DNA from: Ignisphaera sp.
GTDB lineage: Archaea > Thermoproteota > Thermoprotei_A > Sulfolobales > Ignisphaeraceae
Assembly: GCA_038735125.1 (NCBI GenBank)
Contig: JAVYNU010000002.1
Location: forward strand, 160,816-224,815
DNA: 64,000 nt
Direction of reading: 5' to 3'
The number at the start of each line of letters is the position of its first letter. Position 1 is the first letter of the stretch. Below are positions 46,344-55,651 of this stretch, piece by piece. The position numbers and the translations under genes are program-made. The notes under the pieces were generated by a model. That model did no database searches, had not been told where the DNA came from, and worked only from the letters and a program-made list of their open reading frames with translations.

Positions 46344-48164
46344 TTAGTGGATGGTTTTTGATAGGTATCTTGGATTGTCGACAGGTCTATTCAAGATTAA
46401 ACCTAGCCTATATGCTATAAACTGTATTGGAAGTGATAGTACTATTGGCGCTAGGTGTCTTGGTGTAGGGGGGATAAGAATCTTTTCAATATTTGTCATT
46501 TCGCGGAGTTTGGAATCGGTTTCAAATCCTATAGCAATGGTTGTAGAGCCTTTTTCTGATGCCATTGATATGAGTTCGTAGGTTGCTTGTAAAGCTTGTT
46601 GCTCTATAGGCATTATAAATATTGTGAAGATTCCTTGCTCAATTATTGTCTGCGACCCATGCTTAAACTCGCCTGCTTCAATACCTTCAGCGTGGATATA
46701 CGCAGTTTCTTTCAATTTTAGTGCAGCTTCTAATGCTAGCGGATATGTAATACCTCTGGAAATCACATAACCACTCCTACAACCAGCTATACTTTTAACA
46801 ATATTCCCCACCTGTACATCAACAAAACTTGTATAGCTAGCCAATTCGCTAGCAAGCCTTCTAACCTTCTCAACCATGTCACCATATTCATCTTTGCCAA
46901 TCCTATGATTCGCAACGCCAGCCTTCAATGCAAGGAGGTATAGTAGCAATAAGGTAGATGTAAACGTCTTGGTAGCTGGAATAGCCACTTCTGGACCAGC
47001 ACCAATTGGTAGGTAAAGATTCGATAGATTAGCTAATCTAGAGCCGATATAATTTGTGATGCCGAGAATTGTTGCTCCTCTTAGCTTAGCCTCGAAAACA
47101 GATGCTAGTACATCACTTGTTTCACCAGATTGTGAAATTGCTATAACAACTGTTCCAGGCTTAACACTATCTACATGGTATAGTGGGAACTCAGCAGCAC
47201 TCACAACAGTAGATGCTATTCCAGCTAATTCCGAGAGGTAGTAAGAGCCTATATTAGCCGCGTAGAGGCTAGAGCCGTTGCCTATAATAAAAACTTTTTC
47301 AGCATCTGCAACAAGCTTGGCTGCAAAAGATAGGTATTTCTCTTGAACAGAATACAAGGTTCTTAAAAGAGATTCTGGAACCTCATAAATTTCTCTAAGC
47401 ATGTGGTGTGGATACCCATCTTTATCAACATACCTGGCATCGATATCCATTTGTTTGAACTCCTTATCTACTCTATACCCCTTAGTATTCTCAACGACAA
47501 CACCATCTTCGCTGACGACAGCTATTTCACCTTCATTAAGCTTGAAATACTTTTCAGCAAGTCCATGCATAGCTCCTTTACCAGATGATACCACCACATA
47601 GTCGCTGGATACACCTATGTATAGAGGTGGCCCATGAACATAGGCTGCAATGCATCTACACCTCGAATCCAATATAGATAAGCTGTAGTATCCATTAACA
47701 TCCTTCAAACCGTTTCTAACAGCAGTTAAAATGTCCTCACCTTTGTTGAGATGCTCCTCAATGATATGTGCAACAACCTCGAAGTCGCATTTAGAAATAA
47801 CTTTGTGTTCCCTCATAATCATCTCGTCTTTCAGCATTTCATAGTTGGCTATAGCCCCGTCTCCAGCTACAGCTATTCTATTGTTGCAATCTGTGTGTGG
47901 CTGGGTATTGCTTATATGTGGCTTGCCATGTGTAGGATATCTCGTATGCCCTAGTGCAATCCATGAAGAGAGGCTACCCAGCCCATACTTGTCATACACA
48001 CCATCTATCCTCAGAACATCTTTGTATACAGCAACGCCATTGTCACCTGTTATCGCTATTCCGCTACCATTAAAGCCTCTGTACTCAAGAAGCTTAAGAC
48101 CCTTAGAGACAACGTCAATAACATTGAGTTTCTTAGGGGATAGTGCAGCGAATATTCCACCCAA
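46344..48164 (-). CDS. glmS: GlmS-like glucosamine-6-phosphate synthase with degenerate glutaminase site
   Basis: A 606-residue protein co-linear with glucosamine-6-phosphate synthase: an N-terminal class II glutaminase domain and two SIS isomerase domains. The isomerase half keeps I-G-N-G-S-S, S-Q-S-G-E-T, E-A-A-L-K-L-K-E, E-F-K-H-G and the C-terminal N-P-R-Y-L-S-K. The glutaminase half keeps H-T-R-Y-P-T-H-G and the Asp of C-D-F-E-V, but begins M-G-G-I-F where M-C-G-I is required, and has G-D-G-A-I-A-N-Y for H-N-G-I-I-E-N: nucleophile Cys1 and oxyanion Asn98 are both lost. The start is TTG 48164; no upstream reading restores a Cys. Confidence 0.9.
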   Translation of the reverse strand: MGGIFAALSPKKLNVIDVVSKGLKLLEYRGFNGSGIAITGDNGVAVYKDVLRIDGVYDKYGLGSLSSWIALGHTRYPTHGKPHISNTQPHTDCNNRIAVAGDGAIANYEMLKDEMIMREHKVISKCDFEVVAHIIEEHLNKGEDILTAVRNGLKDVNGYYSLSILDSRCRCIAAYVHGPPLYIGVSSDYVVVSSGKGAMHGLAEKYFKLNEGEIAVVSEDGVVVENTKGYRVDKEFKQMDIDARYVDKDGYPHHMLREIYEVPESLLRTLYSVQEKYLSFAAKLVADAEKVFIIGNGSSLYAANIGSYYLSELAGIASTVVSAAEFPLYHVDSVKPGTVVIAISQSGETSDVLASVFEAKLRGATILGITNYIGSRLANLSNLYLPIGAGPEVAIPATKTFTSTLLLLYLLALKAGVANHRIGKDEYGDMVEKVRRLASELASYTSFVDVQVGNIVKSIAGCRSGYVISRGITYPLALEAALKLKETAYIHAEGIEAGEFKHGSQTIIEQGIFTIFIMPIEQQALQATYELISMASEKGSTTIAIGFETDSKLREMTNIEKILIPPTPRHLAPIVLSLPIQFIAYRLGLILNRPVDNPRYLSKTIH

Positions 48165-48209
48165 TTCACGAACACCTGATATAGAATATTATGGTTTTAG
48201 ATTATAAAC

Positions 48210-48884
48210 TCATTGGTAAACAAATAGATAGCCTCCTTCATATTTTATAACACCTAGAGATATGCCAAGCCTAATCAAGTTTAAAACACTTTCTCTATCC
48301 ATATTCAACTTTTTAGAGACATATTTGAGGAAATCAGAGGCTTTCACAGATCCAAAGTTTCTAACAATAACATCCAACTCATCAATGATGTATTGGAGAT
48401 CTTGGGGAATCTCGTACTCGACAACCCTGCAGTTAGCAATCTTTAGAAATGTGTAAAACTCTTCTCTGCCACCTGAAATCCTCGATAATCTGTATAGATT
48501 AGGCCCGCAGCCCCTCACACTATAAACAGCATAAGACATTTTCTCAAACCCTGGTCTCTTCCCAAAGCGACTTGTAATACATATCACGTTTGTGCCCTCA
48601 TTACCAAAACAATTACTAGCTTCATCAACAATTTTTATGACATGATATTGTCTGGTAGAGGATATGCAAAGACCATTTCTAATCTCGCTATCGCCACATA
48701 GATCTACAACCACATGTTCTGAGATGTTGGAACCCCCAAAATCTATGCATGCACCAATACCTCTATTATCCAAACCCTCTAAAAGGTGTATAGAGAAAGC
48801 TATGTTAAAGTTGCTGTAAGGTGATATAACAACAACCCTACCACTTCTGATTATGTCAGATAAAATGTTGTTTAATCTAGCCAT
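48210..48884 (-). CDS. Uncharacterised protein with C-terminal winged helix
   Basis: About 224 residues from ATG 48884. The N-terminal 120 residues have a Rossmann/RecA-like alternation (G-R-V-V-V-I-S-P-Y-S-N-F-N-I-A near 16-30, where a P-loop would sit but no GKT is present). The last 70 residues (F-L-K-Y-V-S-K-K-L-N-M-D-R-E-S-V, I-K-Y-E-G-G-Y-L-F) form a winged helix. Ten Cys are unusual for the size. A TTTTTAAT box about 40 bases upstream supports this start; the open frame to 48971 would overlap Cren7. It lies between glmS-like and cren7. Confidence 0.65.
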   Translation of the reverse strand: MARLNNILSDIIRSGRVVVISPYSNFNIAFSIHLLEGLDNRGIGACIDFGGSNISEHVVVDLCGDSEIRNGLCISSTRQYHVIKIVDEASNCFGNEGTNVICITSRFGKRPGFEKMSYAVYSVRGCGPNLYRLSRISGGREEFYTFLKIANCRVVEYEIPQDLQYIIDELDVIVRNFGSVKASDFLKYVSKKLNMDRESVLNLIRLGISLGVIKYEGGYLFVYQ

Positions 48885-48961
48885 CCTCAAGGAGGTATCC
48901 TTAAAGAATATTTGTAGAACGTTATTAAAAAATATTTGCTTTTCTAAATCTAAATTTTGTT

Positions 48962-49147
48962 TTAGCTGCATTCTGGGTAGTCGTCTGGTACTTTTGCTCT
49001 GAAGTATTTTCCTGATGCTGGATCTTGGAATAGGCCTATCTTAACCCCTTTCCTACCCTTTGGAGACAGGCTCCAGACCTTCTTTGGAACAAGCTCCTTC
49101 TCTCCACCCTCAGGCATCTTAACCTTAACAGGCTTTGTACAGGCCAT
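48962..49147 (-). CDS. cren7: Chromatin protein Cren7
   Basis: A 61-residue SH3-like chromatin protein that binds the DNA minor groove in crenarchaea. [44 protein letters not shown] and D-D-Y-P follow the family almost throughout. GGTGG lies a few bases before the ATG. It is the clearest lineage marker in the window. Confidence 0.97.
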   Translation of the reverse strand: MACTKPVKVKMPEGGEKELVPKKVWSLSPKGRKGVKIGLFQDPASGKYFRAKVPDDYPECS

Positions 49148-49175
49148 TCAAACCACCGAGAAGATAGGTAAGAGA

Positions 49176-49192
49176 AAACAAGCTTAAAAACA
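49176..49192 (-). promoter_or_regulatory. TATA box of cren7
   Basis: On the minus strand CATGTTTTTAAGCTTG sits about 35 bases before the cren7 ATG, fitting a short leader with the GGTGG site. Confidence 0.4.
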
Positions 49193-49492
49193 TGGTGATA
49201 GGCGTGGAGCTTACGTATATGTTATAGGTTGATCCTATTTAATGCAGTTTTTAGGTATAAACATTGTTCAGAATATTTTTAATGTTCATCGAATTTGATC
49301 TAAGTTTCATTAACTATTTTCCTAGAGCGATGTTAAACTGGATTGAGTGATCCCATAATAGAATGGGGTGTTTCCTGACAGAGGAGAAGCTCTTAGCTGG
49401 CTTGATAGGATAATGACCCAAAACTTCAATAGGATGTTCGACGAATAGCAGAAAAATTCGACATATTCTATGAGGATAGTTGCACAGACAAT

Positions 49493-49666
49493 AGCTATAT
49501 CCACTTGTTTTCTATCGCTTGTCACAAGCTCTGTTCCCATCTCTTTTGCGGCTACAATGAAGAGTGCATCGTATATGGTGATCTTCTCGTTGACTGCTAG
49601 GCTAAAGGCTTTTGCGAGAAACCTCCACTGGTCTGTAATAGGTATGGCCTTCTCCTCGGCGTCTAC
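49493..49666 (-). pseudogene. VapC-like PIN domain C-terminal fragment
   Basis: About 58 residues of a PIN-domain toxin end: A-F-S-L-A-V-N-E-K-I-T-I-Y-D-A-L-F-I-V-A followed by E-L-V-T-S-D-R-K. The two Asp residues (Y-D-A and T-S-D) are the third and fourth acids of the PIN site. The N-terminal half with the first acids is absent and no VapB antitoxin is next to it, so it is a remnant. The frame is open on both sides but not PIN-like there. Confidence 0.65.
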
Positions 49667-49678
49667 ACGATTGTATGG

Positions 49679-49963
49679 GTGTTCTATGTGGTGCTGGTGC
49701 ATCTAGCACTCTACTCAACTCTGTGGGGTGTTCTCAGACTCTCCAAACCCTACCTGTACGTTGCCATAGCAATCTATCTCCTGAACCTAGTCCTCGTACT
49801 TGTGGGGCTCTCAGACCATAACCTCATCCACTACGTCCACACCTACACACTAGGTCACGCAGGCCTCCTACCAGGACTGGGGCTCACAACAGCAATCGAA
49901 TGGCTTGGACTCAAAGCATCCACCAGACAGTGGAAAAAGCCCCGCGGCTACCAGCAAGAGTGA
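49679..49963 (+). CDS. Membrane protein fragment, three segments, unknown
   Basis: About 94 residues with hydrophobic segments at about 3-15, 24-43 and 58-72. Codons favour C-ending forms, unlike the A+T-rich flanks, and the open frame extends upstream without a good start and antisense to the VapC fragment, so this is probably the end of a larger membrane protein cut by a rearrangement. The tail (residues 80-94) enters the region antisense to the tnpB remnant. Not recognised. Confidence 0.4.
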   Translation: MFYVVLVHLALYSTLWGVLRLSKPYLYVAIAIYLLNLVLVLVGLSDHNLIHYVHTYTLGHAGLLPGLGLTTAIEWLGLKASTRQWKKPRGYQQE

Positions 49964-49975
49964 GGCGTTTCCACC

Positions 49976-50161
49976 CTCACGGTACTTCAAAGCTTTTAAT
50001 CTCGTGAAACTCTTTGCATTGCTTCTAACAGCAAATATTGTTAGCTGCTCAACGATGTTGCAGTACATGCCCTCCAGCTCAGCAAATACCCTAAATGCTT
50101 TTCTCGGGAGCTTAACACTTCTAACGATAACAGTCCTCGCTATTCTAGCCACTCTTCTCAA
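49976..50161 (-). pseudogene. 5' remnant of tnpB (IS607-type element)
   Basis: Sixty-two codons match the start of crenarchaeal TnpB: R-T-V-I-V-R-S-V-K-L-P-R-K-A-F-R-V-F-A-E-L-E-G-M-Y split across two strands, then S-F-T-R-L-K-A-L-K-Y-R-E. Similarity ends there; the following codons belong to the adjacent sequence. The start overlaps the end of the tnpA remnant by 17 bases, the IS607 arrangement. All RuvC residues are missing. Confidence 0.75.
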
Positions 50162-50414
50162 CCTCTTCTAGGAGTCCTCTGAAGTCTTCTACTAGCTTCT
50201 TCTTCCTGTGGCTTCTCATACTGTAGAGCTTTCCAGCGAATGATGTTACTGTGGCTGCCAAGTCCTCGACTAGCTCTTGGTATGCATCTTTAGGTTCTTC
50301 ACCATAGACAACTTCTATCCTAGCACCATACTGCTTAGAGAGAACTCCTACAAGTCCATCAGAAACCAGCATTCTATACAAGTAGTAAAACCCATCTCTA
50401 TAAACCTTCGCCAA
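50145..50414 (-). pseudogene. 3' remnant of IS607-type serine recombinase (tnpA)
   Basis: An 89-residue frame matches the C-terminal half of IS607 resolvases: E-L-V-E-D-L-A-A-T-V-T-S-F-A-G-K-L-Y followed by R-S-H-R-K-K-K-L-V-E is the family's closing helix. The MerR-like DNA-binding part and the catalytic Ser region are lacking. It overlaps the tnpB remnant, so both derive from one insertion truncated at both ends. Confidence 0.8.
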
Positions 50415-50796
50415 ATCGTTTGTAAATGATTATGACATTGTATCACAGCATATAGGGACACTTAAAAGTACACAAGTTGTGATATCATGTCAAGATTTTC
50501 AAAAACTCCAACCAAGAGTGTTATATGAGGAAAATCATATGGTAATGAAAAGTCGTAGCAGTTATGATGTACTCGCTAACTCTAGTTATTCTAGGTCTAG
50601 GTTTAGAAATAATGTGCATGGGATTCAAATACATCGAATAAAGCCAGTATCACATTTACATTGTGGTAGAACCATTATCGATTTTCTGGCGACTTTAATG
50701 TTGTGACATGATATCATCAAGACAATACTTAATACAAGTCTCAACACTGTTTTTAAATGCATATTTCAAGTCGAGTTGTAAAGGTGGCTGTTAACC
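50415..50796. other. Intergenic, no gene recognised
   Basis: About 380 bases between the IS607 remnant and the next gene. A 76-codon rightward frame (about 50479-50706) has no plausible start signal or protein-like pattern and is not called. A GGTGG ribosome site at its right end serves the gene at 50797. The element's left end may lie here, but no terminal motif was identified. Confidence 0.5.
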
Positions 50797-51561
50797 ATGT
50801 CAAAACGTGTAAAATCTAGAGGTAGTACCATCAGAAATATTATTGGAGGGGGTGTACCAATCGTTTTGATAATTGTTGGCATTATGCTAGAAATTGGGGG
50901 GCTTATGTTGCTGCTTTTCAAAGGCATTGATGTGATAATTGATGAATCGGTATTATCTATTCCTAGGTCTTTCTATGGCGAAGTAGAGATAGGTGTTCCT
51001 CCATACCGTATAGTCTATGAGAATATTTCTTTAGTGAGAAATGTTGAATTAATTGGAGGGGTGGCTAAGGATATCTCGGAGTTCAGTATTAAGAATAGAT
51101 CCTACTACCCAATAATCATAACGATTAGAGCTAGATCGATTAAACAGCCTATCAACCTCTATATACAGTTCATAAATGCCTCTACAAACACTGTAATTGG
51201 GGGGATAACACCATCTAATAGCACACCATATCTAGATGGACAATTCATAGTCGACGCTGTTCTTCCACAGGGTAGCTACAGAGTTAATGTTTTATCTAAC
51301 TATAACACAACAATATACTATTTAGCAGTATCTGGCATAGCAATAGTAAATAATACAAGAAGTGTTCTTGGAATAAACTTCTCCCCTCAAACAGCGTATA
51401 ACTACTTCATAAAGTATGTTAAGGGATTAAACGTAACTTATTTAGCGATATCAATATTTACAATGAATATAGGCTCAATGTTTATAGTGATAGGAACAAT
51501 AATGTTTATTGGGAAAGATACTCTATTGATGAGATTGGGCAGTAGAAAACGAATGAAATGA
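50797..51561 (+). CDS. Membrane protein with extracytoplasmic beta domain, unknown
   Basis: A 254-residue protein with membrane segments at about 18-42 and 220-242 and an extracytoplasmic beta-rich domain between them carrying several N-x-S/T sites (N-I-S, N-R-S, N-A-S, N-S-T, N-T-T, N-V-T). It looks like a surface protein open to N-glycosylation. GGTGG precedes the ATG. Next downstream is a lipid- or membrane-anchored binding protein; a functional link is not shown. Confidence 0.7.
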   Translation: MSKRVKSRGSTIRNIIGGGVPIVLIIVGIMLEIGGLMLLLFKGIDVIIDESVLSIPRSFYGEVEIGVPPYRIVYENISLVRNVELIGGVAKDISEFSIKNRSYYPIIITIRARSIKQPINLYIQFINASTNTVIGGITPSNSTPYLDGQFIVDAVLPQGSYRVNVLSNYNTTIYYLAVSGIAIVNNTRSVLGINFSPQTAYNYFIKYVKGLNVTYLAISIFTMNIGSMFIVIGTIMFIGKDTLLMRLGSRKRMK

Positions 51562-51687
51562 TGCCATGCCATGGCCCCTATCATAATATAACGATCTTGT
51601 CACGGCATTCAGCGCGACATTATGAATATTTTTAAACTCTATAAAAGTTCGTAATATAATGAAAAAGCTAAGTGAAGTGTGTTGTAA

Positions 51688-53145
51688 ATGAATAAGAATA
51701 TAGACACTATTGTTGGTTGGGCAATCATAATAATTTTAGTTGCATCAGTCATATACCTTCTACTAGCAGCTAAACCCGTCGTACAACTACCTGAACTGGG
51801 TGCCAAAGGCAATTATACACTATACATTGTGACTACATGGAGTCAATGGCGTATCGATGACTTTAGGCAGTGGATGTATTATCAAAGTGGTGTTGGATTG
51901 GGAGGGGCTATGATAGTAAAACCCCCAGCCGCACAAACTCTTGGAATAACCAAAATGGAGTTCACATCGAGTAAACTTAATATCAGCAAATGGGCTGAGC
52001 TGGCGATGTCTGGCGAAGTTTCAGGCTTTATGACAGAAGGAATAAGCTATGAAAATGCCACCAAGCTATGTAAAGCCGGGGTTTTCAAGCCCATTGAGTC
52101 TGTATACGTAGTTTCGGTAGCTCAAAATCTTCCCCAAATCTTTAAGGGTTATACTGATGATGGAAAGCTGTGTTGGGTTGCGATGTGGTTTTATGCAAAC
52201 AATGTATGGTTTGTCAATACCAGGGTAGCACAAAGGCTAAATGTTAGTATACCGCAATCCATTGAAGATCTTCTTAATCCACAGTACGCCGCGGTCTTAC
52301 TCAAAGGTAAAGATGTCTTAGTTTGGGGTAGCCTTGATGAGACCCCAACTATTGCAATGTTTGATGCAATTCTTCAGCGTTATGGTTGGGAGCAGGGCTG
52401 GGTCTATATAAAATATCTTGTTGCCATCTCCCATATGGCAGCAAGCGTCCCTGAAGCCAGGTCAGAGGTTGCATTCTCAAAAACCATGATGGCTGTAATG
52501 GACTTTGGTAGTGCTGCTGATGGAACAGCTCTTGGCAAGAACCTGACAATAATTGTTCCCAGAGGCTTAGTAACATATAGCATAGGTATTGCAGGTATTG
52601 CTAGAAATGCGGATGCCGAGGCTACAGAAGGAATGTCAAGACTCATAGGATATATGTTAACAGCTGCACAAAACGATGTCATGCTTACCCGTTGGAGAGG
52701 AGAATACCCGACAAACCCAACTAACAACCCCAGCAAATTTGCTGTTTACTACAAACAACTAGTTGATAATATCTATGGCAAGTATAACAGCACACTAGCA
52801 TCAAAGTTAGATCCTGTTGTGAAGACATATCTAGGAGTTCTCTTCGATAGTGAGGTTCAGTCGATGCTCAAAAATATTGTCAAGGCGCTAGCAAAGAAAT
52901 ATATAGAAGGCTCGATTGACTTAAATGCATACTACAGCATTATCAACGAAATGGGCAAGATCCCAACCTTTACAGATCCTAGAACAAACACCCCAATTAA
53001 GCTAGATATCAGTACAGCGCTAGAGCTTGCCAAAGCTATAAATAGTGGTGAAATCACCAAAGACGAACTACAAGCTAGTATGAAGAAAGCAGAGCTACAA
53101 CACCTACAAATGATTGCAAGCGGCATTGGATTAACAGAAACTTAA
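51688..53145 (+). CDS. Extracellular solute-binding protein (family 1/iron-putrescine type)
   Basis: A 485-residue membrane-tethered binding protein with one N-terminal hydrophobic segment (about 8-28). Y-I-V-T-T-W-S-Q-W begins lobe 1, and A-M-W-F-Y-A-N-N-V-W-F-V-N-T-R is the cross-over typical of extracellular binding proteins of the Fe3+/polyamine/sugar kind. The C-terminus is helical. No permease gene is adjacent that fits this class; the Dpp-type permeases at 55.6 kb belong to a different class, so it is an orphan here. Confidence 0.78.
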   Translation: MNKNIDTIVGWAIIIILVASVIYLLLAAKPVVQLPELGAKGNYTLYIVTTWSQWRIDDFRQWMYYQSGVGLGGAMIVKPPAAQTLGITKMEFTSSKLNISKWAELAMSGEVSGFMTEGISYENATKLCKAGVFKPIESVYVVSVAQNLPQIFKGYTDDGKLCWVAMWFYANNVWFVNTRVAQRLNVSIPQSIEDLLNPQYAAVLLKGKDVLVWGSLDETPTIAMFDAILQRYGWEQGWVYIKYLVAISHMAASVPEARSEVAFSKTMMAVMDFGSAADGTALGKNLTIIVPRGLVTYSIGIAGIARNADAEATEGMSRLIGYMLTAAQNDVMLTRWRGEYPTNPTNNPSKFAVYYKQLVDNIYGKYNSTLASKLDPVVKTYLGVLFDSEVQSMLKNIVKALAKKYIEGSIDLNAYYSIINEMGKIPTFTDPRTNTPIKLDISTALELAKAINSGEITKDELQASMKKAELQHLQMIASGIGLTET

Positions 53146-53246
53146 AACAATTTTATAATTTAAAATACAGTTTTTATAGTTTAAACCGCACTAGAACGAT
53201 AAAACTTTTAAAGCCAGAACGATTTTTCTTATTTATGGTGTGAAGA

Positions 53247-55517
53247 ATGCCATATCTCGGTATTTCAAGAAAGGATGTGTCAAGAGCACTAATGATATCT
53301 GCAATACTCATATTATTGATTGCCTTGGAAATCAAAACCTTCATTGTCCAAGCCCAAGTAACACTCCCAAGAGAGCAAACACTAGTAATAGCATATGCCG
53401 GTTCAAACCCAACCCTTTGTTGGAATCCATTTGCTGGGGGAGTAGTTGGAATTGATGATGCAATGAGACATCTATCCTACATTCCAACAGCTGCTCTAAA
53501 TGGATACAACCTTACATGGACATTTCTACTAGCACAAAGCCTAACATTTGATGGCCAAAACATTGTCGCTAGGGTAAAAATATGGGATAATGCTAAGTGG
53601 AGTGATGGAACACCAATAACAGTTAAAGACATTATAGGGAGCTTCAATCTCAGCAGACAAATTGGCGGTGGCTGGTGGGGTGACTGGAATGTCTACAACT
53701 ATGTTGCAGTAGATGATAAAACATTTGAATACTACATAGGGAGAAGGCCAGGTCAGGATATGCCGAAGAGAGAATCAATAAGAAGCGTAGTACAAGGAGG
53801 AGTTATATATGTAAGACCACTGCCATACCATGTGCTAAAAGCTAAGGTTGATGAAATGGGCGATGCAATGAAAAGCAAGTGGTGTAACGATAAACCAGAT
53901 GAGCAAGTGGTGTCAGGACCATATAAACTATACTACTTCGACTCAACACAGATAATCTACCAGAGAATTGACAATTGGTGGGGCAAAGATATATTTGGCC
54001 TTCCAGCTCCAAAGTACATAAAGTTCGTCTACTACAGAGATGCACAAACAGCTGTTGCAGCACTACAGAGTGGAGATGTCGATGTATACCTCGGTTATGC
54101 ACCACGCCCACAAGATTTGATTGCTGCAGGTATAGGGACATGGTATAAAAAATCGCCATACTTCCTATCTTCTGGAGCAGTGTGGCTCTTCTTCAACTTC
54201 AACTACTCAATATTCCAGCCAATCGAGGTTAGAAGAGCTATTGCATGGGCAATGCCATGGGATCAGATAGTAAACTATGCAGCGCTAGGCTTGACAGTAC
54301 AGCCATCTATGACAGGTCTAAATGATCAGTACCCATTCCTAAGAGACTTCATCAATACAGATGCATGCAAAGAGTACTGGGGCACACCAACATGTAGACC
54401 TGCACAAAACTTGACTAAAGCAAAGCAGATACTGGATAGTGCTGGTATTGTGGATAGGGATAAAGATGGAATTAGAGAACTTCCAGATGGAACAAAGCTG
54501 AAGTTCACGATAGCTGTTCCAGCAACCTATACAACCTATGTGATAGCTGCACAGCTAATAGCCAACGCCCTAAACCAAATTGGAATGAAAGTTGATGTGG
54601 ATACACAAGATTATAGAGTTTGGGATCAGAATCGTAGAGCAGGCAAACTCATGGCAACCCTCGGAAACGCAGGCGGTGGGATAGGGACGGCCACACCATT
54701 TACAGACATGTATGGAAACGCATTTGAATACAACAACTACAAGCAGTGGGCTCTCTGGTTCAACTATAGAGACGACGATGTTACATCATTTATAAGTGAG
54801 ATGAACTTCAACTACATGTTCCCAGATCAGCTAAAAGATGTTGTGAAAACATTCCAAGAGGTTATACTATTCGATAGACTGCCTGCAATACCAGTAATGT
54901 ACGATATAGTGTATTACATGTATAACACAAAGTACTGGGACGGGTTCCCGAATGCAGAAAGAGCTTGGTGGTATATACCATGCTGGTGGGGTGAAACCTT
55001 CTTCTACTTCCTAATAGTTCCTAAGGGACAAACTCCACAAATGCCGTGGTATCTAAAACACATATCAAAAGGAGGTGCAACAATACATGGATGGTACGAC
55101 TTCTACAAAGCTCAGGGACTTGCTATAAGAAATGCCACATCGACAACATGGACTGTAGTACCATCTTCACCAACAACTACTACTCCTGTAACATCCCCGA
55201 CTACTCCTGTCACAACTGCGACAACCACTACTCCCCCAACATCATCCCCAGCCACAACAACACCTCCTGCAACATCCCCATCTCCAACACAAACACAGAC
55301 CGTTGCCACACCAACACCAACAGTAACAGTTACAGCAACAATTGAGAGGAGTGTTACAGTACCGTCAACAGTAACAGTATTATCAACAAAAATAACAACA
55401 ATAGTATCAGCATCACCAACAACAATAGCTCAAACAAATTGGACTATGACAACAGTGTTAGCAGTAGTGCTTCTAGCAGTCGGAATAGCAATAGGATGGA
55501 CAATAAAAAGAAAATAA
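53247..55517 (+). CDS. Peptide/oligosaccharide-binding protein (SBP family 5) with stalk and C-terminal anchor
   Basis: A 756-residue ABC-importer binding protein. Residues about 14-35 form a signal segment (K-D-V-S-R-A then hydrophobic to V-Q-A-Q), followed by an SBP_bac_5 domain (W-S-D-G-T-P-I-T-V-K-D, A-L-Q-S-G-D-V-D-V-Y). Trp residues are unusually common, which suits sugar ligands as in Sulfolobus glucose/maltose systems. Residues about 640-720 are a Thr/Pro/Ser/Val stalk and the last 25 a membrane anchor ending K-R-K. GGTGTG precedes the ATG. Two permeases follow. Confidence 0.9.
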   Translation: MPYLGISRKDVSRALMISAILILLIALEIKTFIVQAQVTLPREQTLVIAYAGSNPTLCWNPFAGGVVGIDDAMRHLSYIPTAALNGYNLTWTFLLAQSLTFDGQNIVARVKIWDNAKWSDGTPITVKDIIGSFNLSRQIGGGWWGDWNVYNYVAVDDKTFEYYIGRRPGQDMPKRESIRSVVQGGVIYVRPLPYHVLKAKVDEMGDAMKSKWCNDKPDEQVVSGPYKLYYFDSTQIIYQRIDNWWGKDIFGLPAPKYIKFVYYRDAQTAVAALQSGDVDVYLGYAPRPQDLIAAGIGTWYKKSPYFLSSGAVWLFFNFNYSIFQPIEVRRAIAWAMPWDQIVNYAALGLTVQPSMTGLNDQYPFLRDFINTDACKEYWGTPTCRPAQNLTKAKQILDSAGIVDRDKDGIRELPDGTKLKFTIAVPATYTTYVIAAQLIANALNQIGMKVDVDTQDYRVWDQNRRAGKLMATLGNAGGGIGTATPFTDMYGNAFEYNNYKQWALWFNYRDDDVTSFISEMNFNYMFPDQLKDVVKTFQEVILFDRLPAIPVMYDIVYYMYNTKYWDGFPNAERAWWYIPCWWGETFFYFLIVPKGQTPQMPWYLKHISKGGATIHGWYDFYKAQGLAIRNATSTTWTVVPSSPTTTTPVTSPTTPVTTATTTTPPTSSPATTTPPATSPSPTQTQTVATPTPTVTVTATIERSVTVPSTVTVLSTKITTIVSASPTTIAQTNWTMTTVLAVVLLAVGIAIGWTIKRK

Positions 55518-55651
55518 ATATATAAATATATATTTTTTAATTTTAATCTTAAATTTGTGGCTCAACCTTAATATTAAAAAGGTTAAGGGGTGTATCAAGT
55601 ACGAGCTATGTAATAAGGAAAATAAGTGATGCATTCAGAAGTCCTTTGGTT

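Noticed and set aside
50479-50706. Rightward 76-codon frame
   Set aside because: No ribosome site, weak start, composition not protein-like and no recognisable motif.
55160-55440. Thr/Pro-coding repetitive DNA as a tandem repeat element
   Set aside because: It is the coding sequence of the stalk of the binding protein; the units vary in length and sequence and are explained by the protein.
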